From Ferruginibacter sp. (GTDB lineage Bacteria > Bacteroidota > Bacteroidia > Chitinophagales > Chitinophagaceae), in the NCBI GenBank assembly GCA_030831945.1, contig JAURKC010000022.1:124001-188000 (forward strand): DNA of 64,000 bases. The letters are read 5' to 3'. How positions within the stretch are numbered: the stretch's first letter is position 1; the number at the start of each line of letters is the position of its first letter. Below the pieces are notes generated by a model, which saw nothing but the letters and a program-made list of their open reading frames with translations, made no database searches and was not told where the DNA came from. The translations under genes and the position numbers were made by a program. This document shows, piece after piece, positions 9,991 to 18,739 of this stretch.

Positions 9991-12144
9991 TTATGCTTCA
10001 CTCATGCGCTTGAGGTAATTGATCACCGCTGAAATCTCACCATAGGAATAGGCTTCGCCAAGACTTTTCTTAATAGGGCCAACACCTAGGCTATTTTTAT
10101 TTTCTTCAATCGCTTTGATAATTATATCAAGTTTGTCCTTTCTTACAATTTCATTAATATTAAGCTCACCTGTAAATACAAAATGTCCTAAATGCTCTTC
10201 TATCGTACTTCTTTTTAGCTCTCTTTCAAAAGCAATTTGATCAATATCTTTTCCCATTTTAAATAGGCCAAGACTAATCTTTTTCGTCTCAGTCGGTTTA
10301 TTCGAAACTGTAACGGCCCGTTGACGTTTGGGAGCCTTTACATCCATTTTGGTAGCAAGTCCATTCAATCTGCAATAATCGATGATTGGGTCTAAAAATA
10401 AAGAACCATATTTTACCAATTTCAAATTTCCAAAGCCCGAAATGTTTGACAAATCAGAGGTTCTCAAAGGTAAATAGGTAGCCATTTCCAACAAAGTGGC
10501 ATCTGAAAAAACCTGGAAAGCCGCTACATTCTCTTCCTTTGCAATTTGATAACGGATATTCTTTAATATGGCTAACAAATCGCGATGAGCACTTTCCGTT
10601 CGCTGATTCGTATTGGTTAACTCTTTTCGCTCTGCCACTGACTTTATTAATTTGACAGACATCTCACCTTGAAGAATTAAACGGCTAGTATCATTTAATT
10701 GAAGTACCGGATATTCACTATCACTCTGTTGCAAATAGCCTAGATACAACATTTCTCTTAGGTATAATTTCCATTGATCCTTGCTGATATCTTTACCAAT
10801 TCCGTATGTTTTTATTGACTGGTGCTCAGCCCTGGTAGTGCTACTACCTCTCAAAAAGTCAATCACATAATTAATTCCAAATTTACCATTAAGCCTGCTG
10901 ACAGCACTTAATAATTTTTGAGCTTCTACGGTAGCATCTGTTTTTTCTTCATCACTTAAACATACATCACAACTGCCGCAAAAAGGAGGTGCTGCTTCAT
11001 CAAAATAATTTAATAAATATTGACGCCTGCATTGTCTAGCTGAACAAAGCTTTGACATTTGATCCAGTTTCTTCAACATGATCTTTGACTGAGCCTCATT
11101 ACCTTCAATAGTTGCAAAACTTTTTAATTTAAAAACATCGGCTGCACTATAAAACAAAATCGCTTCACTAGGTAAGCCATCTCTTCCTGCCCTTCCAGTT
11201 TCTTGATAATATCCTTCAATATTTTTTGGGAGATCTGCATGAATCACATAACGAACATTACTTTTATTTATTCCCATTCCAAAAGCAATCGTTGCAACTA
11301 TAATTTTTAATTCATCCCTTAAAAAACGTTCTTGATTTAACTCTTTTACTTTATTGTCAAGACCTGCATGATAAGCTGCAGCTGCATATCCATGACTTGT
11401 CAATTCTTCTGCTAGCTTTTCGGTTGCATTTCTACTAAGACAATAAATAATTCCACTATCTTCCGAATGCGCCTTGATATAAGTCAAAAGCTGGGGCAAA
11501 TAATTTTTCTTAGGTTTAATAAAATAACTAATATTCGGACGATTAAAAGAATTTTCAAAAACAGTGTAATCATCAATTGCAAGCTTTTGAATAATATCCT
11601 GTTTGGTAAGTTTGTCTGCTGTAGCTGTTAAAGCAATAATGGGGGTAAGTGGAAATTGTTTTTTTAGCTGTCCTAATACTAAATACTCAGGTCTAAAATC
11701 ATGTCCCCAATGACTAATACAATGTGCTTCATCTATTGCAAATAAAGACACATCAATAGTTTTCAAATAAGCTAAAAGACTATTTTGACCTAATAATCTT
11801 TCAGGGGCAACGTATAACAATTTAAGCTGATTATTTTTTAATCGCTCAATAATAACCGATTGTTCTGAATTAGATTGAGAAGAATTTAAAAAAGCAGCAG
11901 CAACGCCATTTAATTTCAGTGCATCCACTTGATCTTTCATTAAAGCAATCAGGGGTGATACAACAATGGTGACTCCCTCAAAAACTAATGCTGGAATTTG
12001 ATAGCACAAAGACTTACCTCCACCAGTAGGCATTAATACAACACTGTCTTTTTTTGCTAAAACATTTTCTATTATTTCCTGCTGGTTATGTCTAAATTTA
12101 TTATAGCCGAAATACTGCTGCAGCGCTTCCCTTATATCCATCAT
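9991..12144 (-). CDS. recQ: ATP-dependent DNA helicase RecQ
   Basis: 3'-5' DNA helicase in recombinational repair. Domains in order: DEAD/DEAH helicase core with Walker A PTGGGKSLCYQIPAL (about 39-53) and DEAH box AIDEAHCISHWGHDFRP; helicase C domain with TIAFGMGINKSNVRYVIHAD; zinc-binding RQC region (RQCRRQYLLNYF, then CGSCDVC); HRDC domain around residues 520-600; and a C-terminal helix-turn-helix domain like those on longer RecQs. At 717 residues it is a long-form Bacteroidota RecQ. The start has tandem ATGs, 12144 or 12141. It lies upstream of uvrA on the same strand with a 171-nt gap, so the two repair genes may be cotranscribed. Confidence 0.96.
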   Translation of the reverse strand: MMDIREALQQYFGYNKFRHNQQEIIENVLAKKDSVVLMPTGGGKSLCYQIPALVFEGVTIVVSPLIALMKDQVDALKLNGVAAAFLNSSQSNSEQSVIIERLKNNQLKLLYVAPERLLGQNSLLAYLKTIDVSLFAIDEAHCISHWGHDFRPEYLVLGQLKKQFPLTPIIALTATADKLTKQDIIQKLAIDDYTVFENSFNRPNISYFIKPKKNYLPQLLTYIKAHSEDSGIIYCLSRNATEKLAEELTSHGYAAAAYHAGLDNKVKELNQERFLRDELKIIVATIAFGMGINKSNVRYVIHADLPKNIEGYYQETGRAGRDGLPSEAILFYSAADVFKLKSFATIEGNEAQSKIMLKKLDQMSKLCSARQCRRQYLLNYFDEAAPPFCGSCDVCLSDEEKTDATVEAQKLLSAVSRLNGKFGINYVIDFLRGSSTTRAEHQSIKTYGIGKDISKDQWKLYLREMLYLGYLQQSDSEYPVLQLNDTSRLILQGEMSVKLIKSVAERKELTNTNQRTESAHRDLLAILKNIRYQIAKEENVAAFQVFSDATLLEMATYLPLRTSDLSNISGFGNLKLVKYGSLFLDPIIDYCRLNGLATKMDVKAPKRQRAVTVSNKPTETKKISLGLFKMGKDIDQIAFERELKRSTIEEHLGHFVFTGELNINEIVRKDKLDIIIKAIEENKNSLGVGPIKKSLGEAYSYGEISAVINYLKRMSEA

Positions 12145-12371
12145 ACATTATCTTTTTTATTCATTTCGACTTTGCTAAGATAAAACAAGTAATTAATTGG
12201 ATTATTACCCTAACCAAATGAAAATTAGTTAAATTTTTCTTCAATTTCGAAAAAATAATCTGCTAAGAGATTATAAAGTAGTAAAGCCGAAAATTTCTTT
12301 GATTATCAATATTTTGAAGTTTAAATTAACCTGCATTTAGAGGCTAAAAAACCTATTTTATTGAAAATTTA

Positions 12372-12404
12372 TTTGGAACTATACCCTCTGCACATTTACC
12401 TTTG
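12372..12404 (+). promoter_or_regulatory. Promoter for the SAM riboswitch/hom transcript
   Basis: This is one of the best promoter matches in the window. TTTG at 12372-12375 is followed after a 21-nt spacer by TACCTTTG at 12397-12404 and then C. Transcription should start near 12410, some 15 nt before the riboswitch P1 stem. Confidence 0.8.
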
Positions 12405-12424
12405 CAATAGTTCTTTAGTTTTCA

Positions 12425-12543
12425 CTTATCAAGAAAGGCAGAGGGTAATGGCCCGTTGAAGCCTTGGCAACCTATTTTTAGCGTTTACTCAAGACGATTA
12501 AGAATAAAGGTGCCAATTCCATCCGCTACGGCGGAGAGATAGG
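12425..12543 (+). promoter_or_regulatory. SAM-I (S-box) riboswitch
   Basis: The aptamer shows the conserved SAM-I core: CTTATCAAGA at the 5' end, AGAGGGTAATGGCCCG then GAAGCCTTGGCAACC in the P2 region, GGTGCCAATTCC before P4, and a P4 hairpin TCCGC/GCGGA. P1 pairs CTTATC (12425-12430) with GATAGG (12538-12543). Known SAM-I riboswitches bind S-adenosylmethionine and turn off methionine-pathway genes when SAM is high. Here the next gene is homoserine dehydrogenase. The 3' P1 strand can pair alternatively with the terminator, described in the next entry. Confidence 0.95.
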
Positions 12544-12579
12544 TCAGATTCACAGCTTCAAATATCTATTCAAAATATT

Positions 12580-12614
12580 AACAGCTCATCTGATTTATCG
12601 GATGAGCTGTTTTG
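12580..12614 (+). terminator. Riboswitch-controlled intrinsic terminator with competing antiterminator
   Basis: ACAGCTCATCTGA (12581-12593) pairs with TCGGATGAGCTGT (12598-12610) with one G-U, then TTTTGTT follows, forming an intrinsic terminator. The segment 12538-12549 (GATAGGTCAGAT, which includes the P1 3' strand) can pair with 12588-12599 (ATCTGATTTATC) over 12 bp with two G-U pairs. The terminator and antiterminator are therefore mutually exclusive: SAM binding stabilises P1, frees the terminator and stops transcription before hom. Confidence 0.85.
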
Positions 12615-12714
12615 TTATACCCTTCATTCAATCTAAAATTAAATGAAGGCTCGTTTAGGAAAATTTATAGAAGTAAATTAAAGTACCCAAAGCTTGAAAA
12701 AATAAAATTATCAA

Positions 12715-13938
12715 ATGGAACCAGGAAAAAAATTAACGATTGGATTATTTGGATTTGGTGTAGTAGGAAAAGGATTATATGATGTTTTGCATAATACAGC
12801 AACCCTTCAATCTACCATTAAAAAGATTTGTATAAAAAATACGGATAAAAAAAGAAGTATTGGTCAAGAAAATTTTACCTCTGATGCTGCTGAATTATTG
12901 AATGACCAAGACATTAATGTAATTGTAGAATTAATTGATGATTCTAAAGCAGCTTTTGAAATCGTTAAATCTGCTTTACAAAATGGTAAAGCGGTAGTAA
13001 GTGCAAATAAAAAAATGATCGCAGAAAATTTTGAAGAGTTGCTAGCACTTCAAAAAAAGCATCAAACCCCTTTTTTATATGAAGCCTCCTGCTGTGCCAG
13101 CATGCCACTTATTAGAAATTTAGAAGAATATTATGACAATGACCTTTTACAATCTCTGAGAGGTATCATAAACGGTTCTACTAACTTTATATTAACAAAA
13201 ATATTTCAAGAGCAATTAGAGTTTGATGCTGCCCTCCAAATGGCTCAGCAATTAGGATTTGCAGAAAGTAATCCCAAATTAGACATCGGAGGATTTGATG
13301 CTGCAAATAAACTCAGCATATTACTAGCCCATTCTTTTGGTGTAATTGCAGGTATCGATCAATTCATATTTAATGGGATAGAAAATATTTCACTACTAGA
13401 TGCTGAATTTGCAAAAGAAAAAAGATTCAGTATCAAATTGGTTGCTAATGCTCAAAAATTAAAAAATGGAAAGTTGGCAGCATTTGTATTACCTCAATTT
13501 GTAAGTCATACGGACGACCTCTATCACGTTCAAAATGAATTTAATGCGGTAACTACAGAAAGCGCTTTTGCTGATAAGCATTTCTTTAAAGGAAAGGGAG
13601 CAGGTGCATTTCCCACTGCTTCAGCGGTTTTAAGTGATATCTCCGCCCTACGGTACAACTATAAATATGAGTATAAAAAAATATACCACCAAACCGATAC
13701 TACTTTGACCAATGATTTTTATTTAAAAGTATTTATCAGTGTTGATGATCTTAGCAAAATAAATAAAGAACATTTTGAATGGATAGAAGATCTTCACAAT
13801 GGACTTAAATACAGTTGGATGGTAGGCAGCATTCATGCTGAAAAATTATTTAGCAGCAGCTGGTGGAAAGAAAAAGGCATATCACTTATTGTTTATCCAG
13901 AGGGAGTGGAAGAAAGTGGAAACTATGCAAAAAAATAG
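12715..13938 (+). CDS. hom: Homoserine dehydrogenase
   Basis: NAD(P)-dependent reduction of aspartate semialdehyde to homoserine, the branch point to methionine and threonine. The N-terminal Rossmann motif GLFGFGVVGKG is at residues 10-20, the substrate-domain motif NGSTNFIL at 153-160, catalytic-region DIGGFDAANKLSIL around 190-203, and GKGAGAFPTASAV near 298. At 407 residues it lacks a full ACT domain, and the last ~70 residues are divergent. The usual VELIGG is VELIDD at residues 71-76. It is controlled by the SAM riboswitch upstream, which suggests its flux serves mainly methionine. It is monocistronic, with a convergent gene downstream. Confidence 0.93.
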   Translation: MEPGKKLTIGLFGFGVVGKGLYDVLHNTATLQSTIKKICIKNTDKKRSIGQENFTSDAAELLNDQDINVIVELIDDSKAAFEIVKSALQNGKAVVSANKKMIAENFEELLALQKKHQTPFLYEASCCASMPLIRNLEEYYDNDLLQSLRGIINGSTNFILTKIFQEQLEFDAALQMAQQLGFAESNPKLDIGGFDAANKLSILLAHSFGVIAGIDQFIFNGIENISLLDAEFAKEKRFSIKLVANAQKLKNGKLAAFVLPQFVSHTDDLYHVQNEFNAVTTESAFADKHFFKGKGAGAFPTASAVLSDISALRYNYKYEYKKIYHQTDTTLTNDFYLKVFISVDDLSKINKEHFEWIEDLHNGLKYSWMVGSIHAEKLFSSSWWKEKGISLIVYPEGVEESGNYAKK

Positions 13939-13977
13939 TGCGTAAACTAGTAAATAGATTAATTCAATTGAATAAAT

Positions 13978-14403
13978 CTATTGCGAAATATAATTGTGTA
14001 ATAAAGTAATGGTCTCTTTTTGAGATTCAATGATAGCCGTTACCACATCGGTGATTGAAATAATACCAGTTACCATTCCATCTTGCATAACCGGTAAATG
14101 ACGTATATGTCTTTCACTCATCAATTCCATACACTTATCAATATTATCACCTGGAGATACTGAAATCACCTCCTTAGTCATAATTTCTTTTACTAGCGTA
14201 TCATGAGAGGACTTTCCTTTCAATATTATTTTTCTAGCATAATCTCTTTCGGATATTATACCTTTTAATTGTTGATTTTCAATAACCAGTAAAGCACCAA
14301 TATTCTTTTCACCCATTACCTTCAAGGCATCATAGACTGTATAATCGCTAGTTATAGAAAAGACTTTATTTCCCTTAGCTTGTAAAATTTCAGCAACTTT
14401 CAT
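13978..14403 (-). CDS. CBS-domain pair protein
   Basis: A 141-residue protein made of two CBS motifs, the usual adenine-nucleotide-sensing Bateman module. First CBS: SDYTVYDALKVMGEKNIGAL to SERDYARKI. Second: VKEIMTKEVISVSPGD through ERHIRHLPVM to SITDVV. No catalytic domain is attached, so it presumably works as a stand-alone regulator of unknown partner. The frame also has an ATG at 14445 that would add MEADLFSKQLNELI. I prefer ATG 14403 because family members start MKVxxIL. It lies downstream of the rhodanese and OsmC genes on the same strand, possibly in one operon. Confidence 0.85.
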   Translation of the reverse strand: MKVAEILQAKGNKVFSITSDYTVYDALKVMGEKNIGALLVIENQQLKGIISERDYARKIILKGKSSHDTLVKEIMTKEVISVSPGDNIDKCMELMSERHIRHLPVMQDGMVTGIISITDVVTAIIESQKETITLLHNYISQ

Positions 14404-14593
14404 AATCAATTCATTTAATTGTTTACTAAATAAGTCGGCTTCCATAGAAAAAAAAAAAGAAATTAGATTATTATAGCTTGAAGTTACTAAACTAGTAGAA
14501 TAAAGAAAATGATTTTAATATAAAGTAATCCTGCTTTTATTTAAGGTTGACTATCAATTGATTACAAAAATTTATATGCTCTTTTTAACTATT

Positions 14594-14908
14594 TCACAAT
14601 TTATTTTGCAAACTATTCCAACCTCCGCCATTAAAAACTGATGTATAACCACCGGATATAAGAATACTTTTCGCTGAAGAACTTCTCATACCCGAAGCAC
14701 AACAAGTAATAATTGGTTTGTTTTTATCTTTTAATTTCGAGAAATTATTTCTTAGCTGATCAAGGGGAATATTTAATGCTCCCTTGATATGGCCGCCTTC
14801 AAACTCACCCTTGCTTCTAACATCTAGTATGATGGCGCCTTCCTGCAACAATTGAGCATAATCAACTTTTTTTCCTATCCCTAATATTTTTTTAATGGTA
14901 TTAATCAT
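14594..14908 (-). CDS. Rhodanese-like domain protein
   Basis: A 104-residue single rhodanese domain, predicted cytoplasmic. Characteristic ILDVRSKGEFEGGHIKGALNIP is at about residues 27-47. The active-site loop CCASGMRS carries the sulfur-accepting cysteine near residue 70, with a CxxGxRS-type loop typical of GlpE-like sulfurtransferases. It lies 49 nt downstream of the OsmC gene, and the pair suggests a role in thiol/sulfane or peroxide metabolism, which is inference. Start ATG 14908. Confidence 0.92.
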   Translation of the reverse strand: MINTIKKILGIGKKVDYAQLLQEGAIILDVRSKGEFEGGHIKGALNIPLDQLRNNFSKLKDKNKPIITCCASGMRSSSAKSILISGGYTSVFNGGGWNSLQNKL

Positions 14909-14957
14909 AGATTTTATATTTTAAAAAATGTACAAATGATATACTTTTTGAAAGAAA

Positions 14958-15425
14958 TTAATTATCAGACAAAGCCATTGATACTTCTCGATTATTAAAG
15001 ATAATTTTTCCGTTATAATTTACTTCCCAGGTAATTGGCAATGCCTTTTTTAGCATATGGCTTACACCACAATACTTCTCTTGTGAAAGGTTAACCGCTT
15101 CCAATGCATCTTCCCGACGAGAAGCTTCACCATGAAATTCATACACTACATGCATAGCAACATATTCTATTGGCACTTGTTTACTCAATTCTCCAGTTAC
15201 TTTGATAGAAAAGTCAGTAAGTTCTTTATTCGCCTTTCGCAAAATTGAAACAATATCCATTCCCGTACATCCAGATAGTGCAGTCAGTACAAAAGGCTTG
15301 GGGATAGAGCCATTGTCTTCTCCACCTACTCTTTCAGGTGCATCCATAATTACGGTATGCCCATTTACTAATGTGTTAAATTGCATTTTACCCATCCATT
15401 GGGTTTCAATTTCATGTTGTGCCAT
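14958..15425 (-). CDS. OsmC/Ohr-family peroxiredoxin-like protein
   Basis: A 155-residue OsmC-fold protein. The two redox cysteines of the family are visible in SGCTGMD (about residue 53) and KYCGVS (about 118). The N-terminal half has MDAPERVGGEDNGSIPKP, a family signature. Members reduce organic hydroperoxides with a thiol cofactor. It is the first gene of a probable OsmC-rhodanese-CBS run on the minus strand. Start ATG 15425 fits the family N-terminus. Confidence 0.92.
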   Translation of the reverse strand: MAQHEIETQWMGKMQFNTLVNGHTVIMDAPERVGGEDNGSIPKPFVLTALSGCTGMDIVSILRKANKELTDFSIKVTGELSKQVPIEYVAMHVVYEFHGEASRREDALEAVNLSQEKYCGVSHMLKKALPITWEVNYNGKIIFNNREVSMALSDN

Positions 15426-15594
15426 CCTAGTTTCTTTTAGTGATTGTAGAATAAAAGTTGTTGTAGTTTATTTTCAATTATACTAAATGATTAAACTAAC
15501 TAAATATAAAATTAACCACTAAAAAAACCTTTTTTGGTTACAAATGTTACCATTCGAACGATAAATTATATGCAGAATCAATTTGAAGCATTAC

Positions 15595-15634
15595 AATAAA
15601 AAACTCCCGATGTACTGATAGTTTATCGGGAGTT
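15595..15634 (-). terminator. Intrinsic terminator of the SET-domain gene
   Basis: A perfect 10-bp stem (AACTCCCGAT with ATCGGGAGTT) and 13-nt loop. Read on the minus strand it is followed by TTTTTTATT, so it serves the gene ending at 15713. Confidence 0.8.
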
Positions 15635-15712
15635 AGGCATTTAAAAAATTTACAGTCAATTAGCTACTTCCATCCGCCTCCTAAGACTTTATGATTTTTA
15701 TTTTACTACTAT

Positions 15713-16210
15713 TTAGCCCTTATTTTTTTCCTTCAGCATGGTATGAATAAAATTGGTCAATTTATATTGATTTAATATTTCAATAGGAGTGTCTGCAGCG
15801 CCCTGCACTAAACCTATACAGTCAACTTCTCCACAATGACATTCAAATTTTTGGGACATTTTCCATTCAGTTGCTGGATAAAAAAAAGCAAACTCATCTC
15901 CAATAGAAATATCACGCAAACATTCCAATTCCATCGTAGTAGTATTATATAATAAATTGGGATTACAACTATGATTGGTGAATTGTAAGTATTCAGGAGA
16001 CATTAGGATATGCTGATTAATCCCAATTTGAACAGTTAAATAATTGGGGGTATCAAGCATCGTAGAGGATCCGAAATTAATAACGAGGTCACCCATCGAA
16101 AAATTCTTTCTTGAAAATAATCCCAAATGACCATTCGTTTCGTCTTTTCTTAATTCGCAAAAATCATAGACTTCTATGACTTTTAATTTTTTGCTATTTT
16201 TTGAAATCAT
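15713..16210 (-). CDS. SET-domain protein-lysine methyltransferase-like protein
   Basis: A 165-residue minimal SET domain. Visible motifs are GHLGLFSRKNFSMGD (SET-N, about residues 28-41), NHSCNPN (79-85, the SAM/pseudoknot motif), GDEFAFFY (104-111, with the expected tyrosine) and a post-SET-like cysteine cluster CHCG...C (124, 126, 131) near a tryptophan. These proteins use SAM to methylate lysine. Bacterial free-standing members have poorly known targets. It is a monocistronic unit with its own terminator downstream and another terminator upstream. No chromatin-like partner is seen nearby. It is probably catalytically competent from the motifs. Confidence 0.9.
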   Translation of the reverse strand: MISKNSKKLKVIEVYDFCELRKDETNGHLGLFSRKNFSMGDLVINFGSSTMLDTPNYLTVQIGINQHILMSPEYLQFTNHSCNPNLLYNTTTMELECLRDISIGDEFAFFYPATEWKMSQKFECHCGEVDCIGLVQGAADTPIEILNQYKLTNFIHTMLKEKNKG

Positions 16211-16340
16211 AAAAATGGATTTTAAAAATTGAAACTATGTGGATTTAAAAATAAGTAGAAATTTTAACATTCAAATCGTTAAGGTATAGTAATTAATAAA
16301 CCTGCTCCGTTATCAAGAGATTTGATGCTTTAATTTAATC

Positions 16341-16376
16341 AAAAAACCTCACTGAAATGAATCAGTGAGGTTTTTT
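16341..16376 (-). terminator. Bidirectional terminator after the isomerase/epimerase gene
   Basis: A 15-bp perfect stem (AAAAAACCTCACTGA with TCAGTGAGGTTTTTT) and 6-nt loop. It is flanked by A and T runs, so it can act on both strands. It sits 36 nt beyond the stop at 16413. Confidence 0.85.
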
Positions 16377-16412
16377 AAAGCGGGTATGTTTACCAACTTA
16401 TTGCTAAAAAAA

Positions 16413-17429
16413 TTAAGCAGTTTCTAATACTTTTTTAGCATAGGCTACACATTTTTTAGTCTCTTGAACTGGATCAGATCCCGCAGGAATATCATACTCT
16501 AATTCAATGGTAGCAGGAATTGGATATTTTTTTTCTTTGAGAAGAGCAAAAATTGCATCCAAAGGAGTTTCACCCAAACCCCATACTACATTCGCTCCAC
16601 CCTTTTCTTTATTATGCCTATCCTTAATGTGCATACTAGTGATACGGTCGTGCTTAGCCTGAATTAAAGCAATCAAACTTTCTTTGGTATTTTTTCCACC
16701 AGCAGCGATATAATGCCCACAATCAAGATTTATTGAGTTGTAAGGCGATTGAGCTAAAGCAACATCCCATGCAGTATCTGTTGCTTGGGTATGAGCGTGG
16801 TATCCAATATATACTTTATGCTTAGCAGCTAAATCACCTAGTCTTTTAGAATGTTGAGGATCTCTTGGAATTTCAACTGTAACAGATTTAGCACCCAAGG
16901 CTTTTGCAGCTCTTAGCGCATATTCAATTTCAGCATCTGTATTACTAACTTCAAGTGCATTAGGTTTAAATGCATAAATAGTAACCCCTGCTTTTTTAAA
17001 CATCTTTTTAACCTTTGTAAATGCATCCATAGAAACCGTTGCACGCCATTCCGCTACTTGCTGTTGATAAGCAGCCATTTGCTTTTTTTCTTCATCAGTA
17101 ATTGTTCTAGGCTGTCCTGGTGTACGTGGAGCTCTGCGAAATGTATTCTCAGGCTTTCCCGCATAAGTTTCTATTGAATCACCCATTAATTCAATCGCAC
17201 TAATATTTGAATCCAAACAGTATTGAATAATTTGCTCTGGACTACTTGGTAAACTTCTCCAAGAATAAGTAATGGCGCCTATTTGAACACCAGCAAATTT
17301 AGAATTGGGTTTGTCTAATAAAAATGAATGAGATACATCTGCTAAAACAGATTTACTAGAAACAAAAAGAGTTAAGGAAGCAAGACTCGTTTTAAGCAAG
17401 AAATCGCGCCGATTGGTTTGTTTTGTCAT
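16413..17429 (-). CDS. Tat-exported sugar phosphate isomerase/epimerase-like TIM-barrel protein
   Basis: A 338-residue xylose-isomerase-like TIM barrel (AP-endonuclease 2 family). The N-terminus NRRDFLLKTSL plus a hydrophobic stretch is a twin-arginine signal, so the enzyme is probably periplasmic. Metal-binding candidates are visible: TVEIPRD, GYHAHTQ, INLDCGHY, MHIKDRH and ATIELEYD. The longest frame begins at a non-ATG upstream codon at 17495, but ATG 17429 places the RR motif six residues into the protein, which is typical. It is followed on its 5' side by the DUF1080 gene. Such pairs occur in 3-ketoglycoside/sugar-modification clusters, so a role in sugar catabolism is inferred. Confidence 0.87.
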   Translation of the reverse strand: MTKQTNRRDFLLKTSLASLTLFVSSKSVLADVSHSFLLDKPNSKFAGVQIGAITYSWRSLPSSPEQIIQYCLDSNISAIELMGDSIETYAGKPENTFRRAPRTPGQPRTITDEEKKQMAAYQQQVAEWRATVSMDAFTKVKKMFKKAGVTIYAFKPNALEVSNTDAEIEYALRAAKALGAKSVTVEIPRDPQHSKRLGDLAAKHKVYIGYHAHTQATDTAWDVALAQSPYNSINLDCGHYIAAGGKNTKESLIALIQAKHDRITSMHIKDRHNKEKGGANVVWGLGETPLDAIFALLKEKKYPIPATIELEYDIPAGSDPVQETKKCVAYAKKVLETA

Positions 17430-17659
17430 TGTTTTAATTTTAGATATTGAAATTAGGGATTTTAAACTTAAAGATAACTTTTTTATTTCTCCCAATCACA
17501 TTGCAATTTTAACGACAATTAAACTCATTTTTAAATTCATGAAAGCGCCTAATTTCATAATATTTAAATTTTTACAAATATAAAAGTAATGGTATGAATA
17601 ATTTTAATGAGCGGAGACAAAAACTTGAGCCTTCGACTCAACTAGTCAATACTAAAAAC

Positions 17660-18436
17660 TTATTTAATTTCCTTTAACCGAATATTTCTATATTCCACTT
17701 TCATAGGTGGTCCTACATGTACTTGAACGCCAATTAACCCTGCTGACTTTCTATTAACAATGTCATTATCTGTAACATCACTCATTAACACATCATTTAC
17801 ATAATGTAATAATCTATTTCCCTTTGCCACAATATGACAGCTATTCCAATGGTCTGATTGAATTGTTTTAACTAATTCATCTGCCTTTCCGAGCGAAGCT
17901 TTTACTGTGCGTACCAACCAGGCATTGTTTTTAATCTGATCCTTAAGTGCTTGAGTTGAATTGGACAATTCATCTACCGATACTCTTTCACCGATATAAG
18001 CCAAAGTTGTCCTTGCTCTTTCTTCATAATTTTGACCAGTATATCGATTAGCCCCGTCAATATCTGCTTGATACCCTTTTAATGCATAGGGTAATTCTGT
18101 AAGCAATGAGCTACGGTAATTGATACCACTATTACCCGATTTTGTTATTTTAAATTCAAGTTTGATTTCAAAATCCGCTGGACTACCGCCTTGCCAAATG
18201 ATAAATGAATTGGTTTTCAACAAGGTTGAAGGAGTAATTTCACCAACCAAATTGCCATCTTCAACCCGCCAATAAGTAGGGTCACCCTCCCAACCGGCAA
18301 GGGTTTTTCCATTAAATATTTTTACAAAGCCATTTTTGTCTTTTGCTGACTGGCCAAATACATGAAAGCAATTAACAATCATTAACGAAATGATTACACT
18401 TATCCGAATCAACTGTAAACTTATTTTTTTTATCAT
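17660..18436 (-). CDS. DUF1080 / 3-keto-disaccharide hydrolase-family secreted protein
   Basis: A 258-residue protein with an N-terminal signal peptide (hydrophobic residues about 8-28, FGQS cleavage region). The mature part matches DUF1080 (3-keto-disaccharide hydrolase-like, concanavalin-type fold): IFNGKTLAGWEGDPTYWRVE, then DFEIKLEFKI, SGINYRS, WNSCHIVAKGNRLLHYVND and GLIGVQVH. The family cleaves 3-keto glycosides or binds glycans. It lies upstream of the Tat-exported isomerase/epimerase on the same strand with a 230-nt gap. Function beyond the family is inference. Confidence 0.88.
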   Translation of the reverse strand: MIKKISLQLIRISVIISLMIVNCFHVFGQSAKDKNGFVKIFNGKTLAGWEGDPTYWRVEDGNLVGEITPSTLLKTNSFIIWQGGSPADFEIKLEFKITKSGNSGINYRSSLLTELPYALKGYQADIDGANRYTGQNYEERARTTLAYIGERVSVDELSNSTQALKDQIKNNAWLVRTVKASLGKADELVKTIQSDHWNSCHIVAKGNRLLHYVNDVLMSDVTDNDIVNRKSAGLIGVQVHVGPPMKVEYRNIRLKEIK

Positions 18437-18739
18437 CTCAAATTAGTTTTGATTATTTTTTTTGGCTAATAAATAGAAAATGGCTTAAACGAAAAAAGTC
18501 CAATCTAAAAGTCGGCTTTCAATAAATATTTTCCAAAACTAATTGTCTTAGAGAATAAGAATAGCTTAATAGATACCAAGAGTGGTATCGAAATATCCAA
18601 AGATTTGGAGTAAATTTTTTATTACTTAGAATTAAAATATGAATAGCTACTATTTAAAGCAATATCTTTAAAGTAATCGAAACCTAATTTAACTTCTGGA
18701 AACCGAAGGGGTTATTTATAAAGAAATTTAATTGGCCAC

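Noticed and set aside
12621..12649. Second hairpin (CCTTCATT/AATGAAGG) after the riboswitch terminator
   Set aside because: No T-rich tail follows, and its 13-nt loop makes it weak; a role in hom translation is not supported.
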